DNA from: an uncultured Paraprevotella sp. | GTDB lineage: Bacteria > Bacteroidota > Bacteroidia > Bacteroidales > Bacteroidaceae | Direction of reading: 5' to 3' | DNA: 5,249 nucleotides | Assembly (NCBI GenBank): GCA_900766785.1 | Contig: CAAFWT010000164.1 | Coordinates: 1-5,249, forward strand | Shown here: one piece after another, positions 1 to 5,249 of the stretch | Numbering within the stretch: position 1 is the first letter of the stretch | Layout of the letters: every line of letters starts with the position of its first letter | Notes under the pieces: generated by a model | Told to the model about the DNA's origin: nothing | The model's database searches: none | What the model saw: only the letters and a program-made list of their open reading frames with translations | Translations under genes and position numbers: made by a program

Positions 1-2026
1 CGTAGGCTGGGACTTCACCTTCAATGATGGCATACGCGACCGTAACACGGGTATATGGAAGAGCGTCAGCCTCTATGCCACAGGCAAGGCGGTGTTAAGG
101 CATCCGTTTGTGAAATCCGAACTGTCACATCCTGCATATGACGAGGCTAAGGAGACCGTGAGTGTGGAGGTAACAAACCCCACCACGGGTAGTGTGAAAT
201 GTACCGTACGCGGTGAGATTAAAGGTACAGACATCCACTTCAGCAAGGATGTAAAGCTGTTTCGCGGTGAGACTCGCGAGGTACGCTTCAGCCCTGACGA
301 ATTCAGCCAACTGGTGATCAAGAACCCTCGTCTGTGGTGGCCGTTGTATAAGGGTAGACAAGAGATGTACGACCTGCACATGGAAGTTGTCATAGACGGC
401 AAAGTGAGCGACAAGTGCGACACGCGCTTCGGTATCCGCGAGGTGACATCGGACAGAAACACTCCTGATAAGTCGAGACAGTTCTATGTGAACGGCAAAA
501 AGATATTCGTGCGCGGCACGAACTGGTTGCCCGAGGCAATGCTCCGCAGCAATGACGAGCGCATGTACGCCGAACTGCGCATGACGAAGCAGTCGGGTAT
601 CAACTTCATCCGCCTGTGGGGTGGCGGCATTGCTGAGTCGGACTATTTCTACCAACTCTGCGACGAGATGGGATTCCTGGTATGGCAGGAGTTCTGGATG
701 ACTGGCGACACAAAGCATCCTCATGATGCAGGTATATATCTGAATAATGTGGAGGCTACAGTGAAGCGTCTGCGTAACCATCCGTCGCTGTCCTATTATG
801 TGTCATCCAATGAGAGCACAGAGATGAATGGTGCCAAGGAGCTGATCATGAAACTGGATGGTACCCGTGGTTATCAGATGCAGTCGGAGTGTGACGGTGT
901 GCATGACGGCAGTCCTTACAAACAGGTAAACCCAATGCAGAACTACGAGAACACAGCTTCTGACCGCGGCAGTCGTATTGATGGCTTCAACCCCGAATAT
1001 GGTTCTCCTACCGTGCCACTGGTGGAGTCGCTCCGACAGATGATGAACGAGAAGGATCTGTGGCCTATCAACAAAGAGGTGTGGGACTATCACGATGGTG
1101 GTGGTTTCCACCTGATGTCGACGATGTATGCTGAGCTCACCGAGAAGTATGGCAAGTGCTCCACAATAGAGGAGTTTGCACAGCGTGGTCAGGCCGTAGG
1201 TGCCATGAACGCCAAGTCAATATGGGAGACGTGGAACTACAACAAGTATGGCTATGGCGACCGTTATGCCTCCGGACTACTGTTCTGGTATCACAACTGC
1301 ACCATGTGGCAGGTGTGCGGCAGAATGTGGGACTATTTCCTGGAGCCCACCGCATCGCTCTACTACACTCAGAACAGCTTAGAGCCTCTGCATGCACAGT
1401 TCGACTATCTGAAAAACACCGTATCAGTATACAACGAATACTACCAGGCATTCAGCGGATATCAGGTTGTGGCTGAGGTGTATGACATAAACAGCCGTAA
1501 GGTGATGACCAAGAGCGCCCAGGTGGACATCCCTGAGGATGGTGTGGTAAACGATGCCATCAAGTTGGATTTCCCCGAAGATATCTCACAGGTGCATTTC
1601 ATCAAGCTCCGTCTGATGAACGAGAAGGGCAAGGAGGTAAGCCAGAACTTCTACTGGCGAAGCAATGATAAGTACGAGGGACGTAAGACGCTCACAGGAC
1701 CTGCCACATCGGGCTTTGAGGCACTCAGTACTCTGAAACAGGCTAAGGTGAAGGCTTCCGTTCAGGGATATGTGCAGGACGGCAGAGAATATGTGAAGGT
1801 CAGGGTGAAAAATACATCTGGTGTGATTGCCTTCTTCACACAGCTGCAACTTACCGATGAGATGGGCACACCAGTCCGTCCTGCCTTCTTCACAGATAAT
1901 TTCTTCTCTCTCCTTCCTGGTGAGACACGCGAAGTGGTGGTGGATACCAAGAAGACAGACGGTACGCAATACCGCATCGTCGTGAAAGGGTGGAACCAGT
2001 CACGTCAAGACATATTGGTTAAATAA
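1..2026 (+). CDS. Glycoside hydrolase family 2, exo-beta-D-glucosaminidase/beta-mannosidase-like (5' partial)
   Basis: The gene enters from the left; the first whole codon is at position 2, giving 674 visible residues. A GTG at 92 is not the start, because the 30 codons before it encode conserved GH2 sequence (GWDF, then GIWKSV at residues 17-22) ending the sugar-binding domain. An immunoglobulin-like domain follows, then a TIM barrel from about residue 160 with RGTNW and IRLWGGG (WGGG at 206-209). The likely acid/base is E271 in SSNES and the likely nucleophile E332 in FNPEYGSP. EPLHAQF (461-467) and a C-terminal Ig-like domain with DNFFSLLPGE (632-641) resemble exo-beta-D-glucosaminidases of the CsxA type, which release terminal glucosamine from chitosan-like oligomers; beta-mannosidase activity is the main alternative. 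Family members usually run to about 850-900 residues, so roughly 200 are missing, including any signal peptide; export is therefore unseen. The family is certain; the substrate is not. Confidence 0.5.
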   Translation, partial: VGWDFTFNDGIRDRNTGIWKSVSLYATGKAVLRHPFVKSELSHPAYDEAKETVSVEVTNPTTGSVKCTVRGEIKGTDIHFSKDVKLFRGETREVRFSPDEFSQLVIKNPRLWWPLYKGRQEMYDLHMEVVIDGKVSDKCDTRFGIREVTSDRNTPDKSRQFYVNGKKIFVRGTNWLPEAMLRSNDERMYAELRMTKQSGINFIRLWGGGIAESDYFYQLCDEMGFLVWQEFWMTGDTKHPHDAGIYLNNVEATVKRLRNHPSLSYYVSSNESTEMNGAKELIMKLDGTRGYQMQSECDGVHDGSPYKQVNPMQNYENTASDRGSRIDGFNPEYGSPTVPLVESLRQMMNEKDLWPINKEVWDYHDGGGFHLMSTMYAELTEKYGKCSTIEEFAQRGQAVGAMNAKSIWETWNYNKYGYGDRYASGLLFWYHNCTMWQVCGRMWDYFLEPTASLYYTQNSLEPLHAQFDYLKNTVSVYNEYYQAFSGYQVVAEVYDINSRKVMTKSAQVDIPEDGVVNDAIKLDFPEDISQVHFIKLRLMNEKGKEVSQNFYWRSNDKYEGRKTLTGPATSGFEALSTLKQAKVKASVQGYVQDGREYVKVRVKNTSGVIAFFTQLQLTDEMGTPVRPAFFTDNFFSLLPGETREVVVDTKKTDGTQYRIVVKGWNQSRQDILVK

Positions 2027-2052
2027 ACACCTTGCCATTGAGACTAGCGCGG

Positions 2053-2100
2053 ATGAGCAGCAGATGAACACCATTTCACCTGCTGCTCATTTCCTTATTT
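2053..2100 (+). terminator. Rho-independent terminator after the GH2 gene
   Basis: ATGAGCAGCAG (2053-2063) pairs perfectly with CTGCTGCTCAT (2080-2090). After one A-C mismatch the stem continues as TGAA/TTCA around a six-base loop. The T-rich run TTCCTTATTT follows directly. It lies 26 bases after the GH2 stop codon and separates that gene from the promoter at 2164, so the downstream genes are probably an independent transcription unit. Confidence 0.5.
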
Positions 2101-2163
2101 CGCCCAAACAGCAGTCAAGCAGAAGAAAATTCGGAGGAAAAGTGAAGATTTTCGGTTAAAAAC

Positions 2164-2194
2164 TTGTGAGAACCCGTTATTCGGCATATCTTTG
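2164..2194 (+). promoter_or_regulatory. Bacteroidota-type promoter for the NVEALT operon
   Basis: TTG at 2164-2166 and TATCTTTG at 2187-2194 are separated by 20 bases. This matches the primary-sigma-factor consensus known from Bacteroides (TTG about 19-21 bases before TAnnTTTG). Transcription would begin near 2200, leaving a leader of about 100 bases before the ATG at 2305. The leader contains a five-codon ORF (MPKAC, 2249-2266), which may be chance. No other promoter of this quality is visible before 4481, so it probably serves all three following genes. Confidence 0.5.
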
Positions 2195-2304
2195 GAGACC
2201 GGAAAGTATATCACCCACATCCAGGTTGGAAAACAGCATCAGCAACACATGCCAAAGGCTTGCTAACAGGACGAAGATTACGACGATAAGATATAGATAA
2301 CAAA

Positions 2305-2673
2305 ATGAAGAAAAGAACAGAAGCCACGTTGTGGGCAGTAATGGCATGCCTTGCCACTATGGGTGGCATGTGGTCATACGGCGAATACCGCACGTTTGAT
2401 GACATGGGCATCAATGCTACAAACCCATTGCTGTCAGAGAATGTGGAAGCCTTGACAGGTAATGAGACCACAACAACTTGGATGGCACGCGAGTCCAGAT
2501 GTACCGTATTTGTAGGTAAAGGTCAGACCGTGCATCTCAGTGATGGTACCACATTACAAGCCAACGCGGCTGGATTCATCACTATTGATGGCAGATTAGA
2601 CTACGAAGAAGGAGGGCAAGCATCGTTCCGACCAGTCTCCTGCGAAGACCTATACAAAACGATAAACAACTGA
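2305..2673 (+). CDS. NVEALT-family small exported protein
   Basis: This 122-residue protein begins with a basic MKKR and a hydrophobic stretch (about residues 9-23), which looks like a signal sequence or membrane anchor. The exact motif NVEALT is at residues 46-51, within LLSENVEALTGNE. NVEALT proteins are a Bacteroidota family of short exported proteins of unknown function, often found near six-bladed beta-propeller lipoproteins, as here. The region after the motif has two cysteines (C66 and C113) that could form a disulfide outside the cytoplasm, and it looks like a small beta-rich domain (CTVFVGKGQTVHLSDG). The ATG is the only usable start: an in-frame TAA lies at 2287-2289. The start context is A-rich (AACAAAATG) with no Shine-Dalgarno sequence, normal for the phylum. 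It is the first gene of the probable operon and is followed by a hairpin. Its molecular role is unknown. Confidence 0.5.
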   Translation: MKKRTEATLWAVMACLATMGGMWSYGEYRTFDDMGINATNPLLSENVEALTGNETTTTWMARESRCTVFVGKGQTVHLSDGTTLQANAAGFITIDGRLDYEEGGQASFRPVSCEDLYKTINN

Positions 2674-2677
2674 CACA

Positions 2678-2713
2678 AGGCGCGCCAAGATTAAGACGCG
2701 CCTGATTTATTAT
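2678..2713 (+). terminator. Intercistronic hairpin, possible partial terminator
   Basis: AGGCGCG (2678-2684) pairs with CGCGCCT (2697-2703) around a 12-base loop, and T-rich sequence (GATTTATTATT) follows. It sits in the 46-base gap between the NVEALT gene and the propeller gene. No promoter consensus is visible between the hairpin and the ATG at 2720, so read-through is presumably needed to express the next gene. It may act as a leaky terminator or protect the 3' end of the upstream message. Confidence 0.5.
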
Positions 2714-2719
2714 TAAGAC

Positions 2720-3838
2720 ATGCACTATTCAAAGTTCATACTGATAAGCCTAACCACTCTAATCATCATTCTTGCTGCATGCACGCGACAAGAAGATAAC
2801 CACATTAAGACTGTCAGTGTAAACGTTCATGAAGATTTACCTGCCGACAGTTTCATCTCCCAATACTCATACATACAGCTTGATTCTGTAACCAGCCCCA
2901 TGCTCTCTGCTGTCAAGGACATCCGTTTCCTGGACAGCCTCATCTACATCCTGGACGATGCAGGACGCATATTCACATTCACATCCACAGGCCACCACCT
3001 CAGCACACTCGACAGTCTGGGACTCGGGAGTGGACAGTATGCCACAGCCGACGCTTTTGATGTGACCGATACAGGCATATTTGTGCTTAGCCGCGCCCAG
3101 AAGCGCATAATCAGATATTCACATGACGGACATCTGGCCAGCATCTATGCCATCCATGATTATTATCTGGACTTCCGGGTGATGGATGACTCCACCATTG
3201 TACTTGCCTCGGGATGCTGCAACAACCGTATGTCCAATTTCATCTCCATGGACATCATTTCACAGAAGTTCACACATGAGTCCGAACCATTTGAGCGAAC
3301 TGAATCCTACATATCAGACACCTATCACCCCTTTGTGGAACAATACGGAGACACCCTCTTGATTACCAATCCCTACCAGACGAGTATTCATATGCTGGTA
3401 AAGGGTGAAAGCACTCCATTGAAGGCCTACGAGTTCAACACAAAGGACCAGATACCCGAGAATTTCAAAGACTACACCTTTGAGGAACTGGCTCAGATGA
3501 CAAAACACAAGTCCGTGGTACGCAGTATCGCACTTCACCACCAAACATCTGAAGCAGAATATATAGGATACGAAATGTTTGGGGACTACGGATTGTCATA
3601 TCTGCTCGCACGCCAAAAGGCCGACGGAACCATGCAGAACATGACCATCATGAACAACGAAGACCCCACCTTCCCCTATCTGTCCGCCCCAATATGTGTA
3701 CACGAAGGACAGTTGGTAAGCATCATGCCTGCCTACGTCTTGCTACACACAGAGGAAGCGTACGGAATAAGCCGATTCACATCGGCTGGATTACGACAAA
3801 CTGACAACCCTATAATTTTCCTACACCGATTAAACTAA
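2720..3838 (+). CDS. Six-bladed beta-propeller lipoprotein (BF3164/TolB-like)
   Basis: This 372-residue protein opens with a lipoprotein signal peptide: a hydrophobic stretch, then the lipobox LAAC with the lipidated cysteine at C21. The mature end reads CTRQEDN; acidic residues just after the cysteine resemble Bacteroidota surface-export signals, so it may face outward, but this is uncertain. The body shows beta-propeller repeats of the type found in BF3164-like/six-bladed propeller proteins: VKDIRFLDSLIYILDDAGRIFTF-like strands (65-87), GLGSGQY at 101-107 corresponding to the family's GxGPGEY turn, then DVTDTGIFVL and KRIIRYSHDGHL. No catalytic motif is evident, and the family is thought to bind ligands or partners. 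An in-frame TAA at 2714-2716 fixes ATG 2720 as the start. It lies 46 bases after the NVEALT gene and 52 bases before the winged-helix gene, suggesting joint function in the envelope. Confidence 0.5.
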   Translation: MHYSKFILISLTTLIIILAACTRQEDNHIKTVSVNVHEDLPADSFISQYSYIQLDSVTSPMLSAVKDIRFLDSLIYILDDAGRIFTFTSTGHHLSTLDSLGLGSGQYATADAFDVTDTGIFVLSRAQKRIIRYSHDGHLASIYAIHDYYLDFRVMDDSTIVLASGCCNNRMSNFISMDIISQKFTHESEPFERTESYISDTYHPFVEQYGDTLLITNPYQTSIHMLVKGESTPLKAYEFNTKDQIPENFKDYTFEELAQMTKHKSVVRSIALHHQTSEAEYIGYEMFGDYGLSYLLARQKADGTMQNMTIMNNEDPTFPYLSAPICVHEGQLVSIMPAYVLLHTEEAYGISRFTSAGLRQTDNPIIFLHRLN

Positions 3839-3890
3839 ACCTATCGTAAGCATTGCATGTCTAATCCTCGAGATTGGAAGCCGACACAGA

Positions 3891-4481
3891 ATGAACATAG
3901 AGCACAAGACTATAGCCACCAAACCATCACGTTTGGCACGATGGAAAAAAACACTCAGTGTGATTACACTCACACTTATCTCCATCTGTGCTCTTATATC
4001 ATTGCTTCACATCAGTGGCGTACTCTCCGAAATCATCGAACTGTCCACTCTCTTTGCCATCTTTACAGCAGTATTCTCCATTCTGGTTCCATGCTGCATC
4101 ATACTCACTATTATTACCATCACCGAACCTTCGCCATCCGACAAGCAGGAAGAGAACGCAGATCCCTGTAGAGATTTGCGCGTCGACATCCCTCACGGAA
4201 TACTCATCTATGGAAAAGAGAAAATACGATGCCGACAGCAGATATTGCTCATCCTGCAATACATGACCCTCAAAAACGATCATTTCATCAGCAAGAACGA
4301 CTTTGCGGGCGTACTGGATGATTCTACCTACAACTGTGAAAACGAGAGTACCAATGCAAAGATAAACACCCTGGTCAGCTCCATAAGAAATGTATTGCGC
4401 ACTTTACCTTTTGAAGTGGTCAATGTAAACCGACAGGGCTATGTGCTCAACAAAACGAACGAACCCAACCAAGAGAATTAA
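3891..4481 (+). CDS. Membrane-anchored winged-helix (OmpR/PhoB-like) DNA-binding protein
   Basis: This 196-residue protein has a basic N-terminus (KPSRLARWKK, 11-20), two predicted membrane helices (about 22-41 and 51-77) with only about nine residues between them, a polar linker, and a C-terminal domain at about 98-188. That domain reads like the OmpR/PhoB effector fold: a first strand pair (RVDIPHGILIYGKEKIRC), a helix (RQQILLILQYM), FISKNDFAGVL, a recognition helix (NTLVSSIRNVLR, 159-170), and a closing wing ending in GYVLN (183-187). The positive-inside rule places both termini in the cytoplasm, as DNA binding requires. There is no receiver domain and no sizeable periplasmic sensor, so a signal would have to come through the helices or a partner. 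ATG 3891 is the first ATG in this frame. No promoter consensus is seen in the 52 bases before it, so it is probably the last gene of the operon. The fold is a motif-based call; DNA targets are unknown. Confidence 0.5.
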   Translation: MNIEHKTIATKPSRLARWKKTLSVITLTLISICALISLLHISGVLSEIIELSTLFAIFTAVFSILVPCCIILTIITITEPSPSDKQEENADPCRDLRVDIPHGILIYGKEKIRCRQQILLILQYMTLKNDHFISKNDFAGVLDDSTYNCENESTNAKINTLVSSIRNVLRTLPFEVVNVNRQGYVLNKTNEPNQEN

Positions 4482-4552
4482 CGGAAAACGACAGAATCAA
4501 CCGTTGCGAAACGGGTACATTGGGAGTCCACTTGTGCAAACTTACCGTGATA

Positions 4553-4588
4553 AAAAACATGGTTTTCTACAGAAAACGCTTGTTTTTA
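4553..4588 (+). terminator. Probable terminator after the winged-helix gene
   Basis: GTTTTC (4562-4567) and GAAAAC (4572-4577) form a perfect six-pair hairpin with a four-base loop. The flanks AAAAACA (4553-4559) and TGTTTTT (4581-4587) pair around it across a small internal loop, and the second flank doubles as a T-run. The structure begins 71 bases after the stop codon. The stem is AT-rich and weaker than the one at 2053, so termination may be incomplete. Confidence 0.5.
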
Positions 4589-4711
4589 TAGTATTTGCCA
4601 CTCTTTTCTCTCACCTCTTATTTATCTGATATATAGCACTTTTAATACTTATGATATATAAATATTATACTTTTTGCACAATAATATAAGAGTTATATGA
4701 TAAGCTATGTA

Positions 4712-4742
4712 TTGACAGAATATCACACTTGGTCTAAATTTG
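4712..4742 (+). promoter_or_regulatory. Bacteroidota-type promoter with no ORF downstream
   Basis: TTG at 4712-4714 and TAAATTTG at 4735-4742 are 20 bases apart, the same arrangement and spacing as the operon promoter at 2164-2194, within AT-rich surroundings. Transcription would start around 4749. No ORF of useful length begins behind it on the plus strand; only MREHK (4799-4816) and MKKKI (4821-4838) are seen. It could drive a small RNA, the long leader of a gene beyond the window, or a decayed gene. Confidence 0.5.
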
Positions 4743-4863
4743 CAATCAGAAAACAAAGAACAATAGTTTCTAACTACATAAAGGACATTACCTATCGAAT
4801 GCGAGAGCACAAGTAGGATAATGAAAAAAAAGATTTGAATGTCAGTATAACTACAGAAGAAGA

Positions 4864-4990
4864 CCAAGCCAGTGATAACCTGTGAAAAGAAAGACACACA
4901 AGAAAACCATATCACTGATTAAGAAGGCACGATTAAATAGAATCACTTCCTCAAAACTCAATACGGTGCCACCATTCAACACTGGCTTGG
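4864..4990 (+). repeat. Inverted repeat with a competing inner hairpin
   Basis: CCAAGCCAGTG (4864-4874) is the exact reverse complement of CACTGGCTTGG (4980-4990). With one single-base gap, similarity extends outward to about 4854 and 5000 (an AGAAGAAGA-type flank). The left arm also overlaps a second inverted repeat, CAGTGATA (4870-4877) with TATCACTG (4910-4917). The two pairings share bases 4870-4874 and cannot form together. In RNA from the promoter at 4712 they would be alternative folds; a random 11-base match is unlikely but not excluded in a region this size. Confidence 0.5.
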
Positions 4991-5047
4991 ATCTTCTACT
5001 ACTTTTCTTCCTCAACAGATATCTTCCCACACTTTTCATTTCTCCCA

Positions 5048-5065
5048 GACGGTAATCTTACCGTC
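5048..5065. repeat. Short perfect hairpin
   Basis: GACGGTAA (5048-5055) and TTACCGTC (5058-5065) are exact reverse complements separated by two bases, so a seven-pair stem with a four-base loop can form. The sequence after it on the plus strand (CATAGGTTTTATG) is only weakly T-rich, so a terminator role is possible but not convincing. It could also be a protein-binding palindrome. Confidence 0.5.
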
Positions 5066-5161
5066 CATAGGTTTTATGACCTTATTTCAATGGCTATCTA
5101 TAACCTGTTCAAGGCTCATTTGAAAAACCATGGGGGAAGGGATTCCTAAATGGGCGCCTTT

Positions 5162-5181
5162 TCCCGCAAACGTTTGCGGGA
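5162..5181. promoter_or_regulatory. 20-bp perfect palindrome, LacI/PurR-type operator-like
   Basis: TCCCGCAAACGTTTGCGGGA is a perfect palindrome over all 20 bases. Its core GCAAACGTTTGC closely resembles operators of LacI/GalR-family regulators, such as the E. coli PurR box, which share a central CG. No regulator gene is in the window and the target gene would lie to the right, so the operator reading is an inference. It stands immediately before the tandem units at 5182 and could equally be part of a repeat element. Confidence 0.5.
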
Positions 5182-5249
5182 GCGGTTTATAACGTTTGCA
5201 TCCGCGGTTTATAACGTTTGCATCCGCGGTTGCAAACGTTATCCTTGGC
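5182..5249. repeat. Tandem 22-bp units with AACGTTTGC core, third unit inverted
   Basis: Two identical, directly adjacent 22-base units (5182-5203 and 5204-5225) each begin GCGGTTTATAACG and contain AACGTTTGC followed by CATCC. A third copy starts at 5226 with GCGGTT, but its core is the reverse complement (GCAAACGTTAT). As a result, 5211-5222 and 5231-5242 form a perfect 12-pair hairpin with loop TCCGCGGT. The CCGCGG palindrome recurs every 22 bases (5202 and 5224). The array may continue beyond the window. It could be a multi-site operator or an intergenic repeat family. Confidence 0.5.

Larger units (their letters stand above)
4482..5249. other. Gene-poor intergenic region
   Basis: No convincing protein gene is visible on either strand in this 768-base stretch. 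The first half, especially about 4590-4800, is strongly AT-rich; the right end is more GC-rich. It holds a terminator-like hairpin, a good promoter with no proper ORF behind it, two mini-ORFs, competing inverted repeats, a short palindrome and a cluster of AACGTTTGC motifs at the window edge, each described separately. Two open frames on the minus strand (4649-4915 and 4851-5039) have no recognisable motifs or promoter and are considered chance. Confidence 0.5.

Noticed and set aside
92..94. GTG as start of the GH2 gene
   Set aside because: The frame is open back to position 2 and encodes the conserved GWDF...GIW region, so the true start lies left of the window.
125..781. A 218-residue open frame on the minus strand inside the GH2 gene
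   Set aside because: It overlaps conserved GH2 sequence, has no family motif or promoter, and several similar antisense frames occur along the gene; it is a coding-strand shadow.
3857..4171. Overlapping plus-strand frame at the start of the winged-helix gene
   Set aside because: It has no recognisable domain, is rich in His/Thr/Ser typical of a shifted frame, and overlaps the frame with clear membrane helices and a winged-helix domain.
4501..4514. CCGTT-GCGA-AACGG hairpin with a GNRA loop after the winged-helix gene
   Set aside because: Only five pairs and no T-run follow; it may be chance, and the structure at 4553-4588 is a better terminator.
4537..4544. CAAACTTA, a minus-strand TAnnTTTG match (TAAGTTTG) that could drive antisense RNA into the winged-helix gene
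   Set aside because: No TTG partner is found at the required 19-21 base distance on that strand, so an isolated 8-base match is not enough.
4649..5039. Two overlapping minus-strand frames of 88 and 62 codons in the AT-rich region
   Set aside because: The hydrophobic composition is what AT-rich sequence yields by chance. They overlap each other, show no motif, and have no matching promoter upstream on that strand.
5162..5249. CRISPR array
   Set aside because: The repeat units abut directly with no spacers and there are no cas genes in the window.

Overview
The window looks like chromosomal DNA from a member of the Bacteroidota, most likely Bacteroidales of the Prevotella/Bacteroides type. 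Four signs support this. There is an NVEALT-family small exported protein next to a six-bladed beta-propeller lipoprotein. Two promoters match the Bacteroidota form TTG-N20-TAnnTTTG exactly (TATCTTTG and TAAATTTG). Starts lack clear Shine-Dalgarno sequences and lie in A-rich contexts. A GH2 enzyme of a saccharolytic type is present. The species assignment is an inference.

Layout. Positions 1-2026 hold the 3' part of a glycoside hydrolase family 2 gene whose N-terminus lies upstream of the window. It most resembles exo-beta-D-glucosaminidase/beta-mannosidase-type enzymes. A strong hairpin terminator (2053-2100) closes it. A promoter at 2164-2194 then starts a probable three-gene, same-strand operon: an NVEALT-motif exported small protein (2305-2673), a six-bladed beta-propeller lipoprotein (2720-3838), and a two-helix membrane protein with a cytoplasmic OmpR/PhoB-like winged-helix domain (3891-4481). 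A GC-rich hairpin followed by a T-rich stretch sits between the first two genes and could lower expression of the downstream pair. A weaker terminator-like structure (4553-4588) follows the third gene.

Positions 4482-5249 contain no convincing protein gene. This stretch is AT-rich at first. It carries a second good promoter (4712-4742) with no proper ORF behind it, two mini-ORFs, competing inverted repeats (4864-4990), a short perfect hairpin (5048-5065), and at the window edge a cluster of AACGTTTGC motifs. The cluster consists of one 20-bp perfect palindrome, two identical 22-bp tandem units, and a third unit with its core inverted.

How the genes may work together. An exported peptide-like protein, a probably surface or periplasmic propeller lipoprotein, and a membrane-tethered DNA-binding protein together look like an envelope-to-DNA signalling cassette. 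This is the most interesting candidate system here. The family assignments rest on visible motifs; the signalling role is inference.
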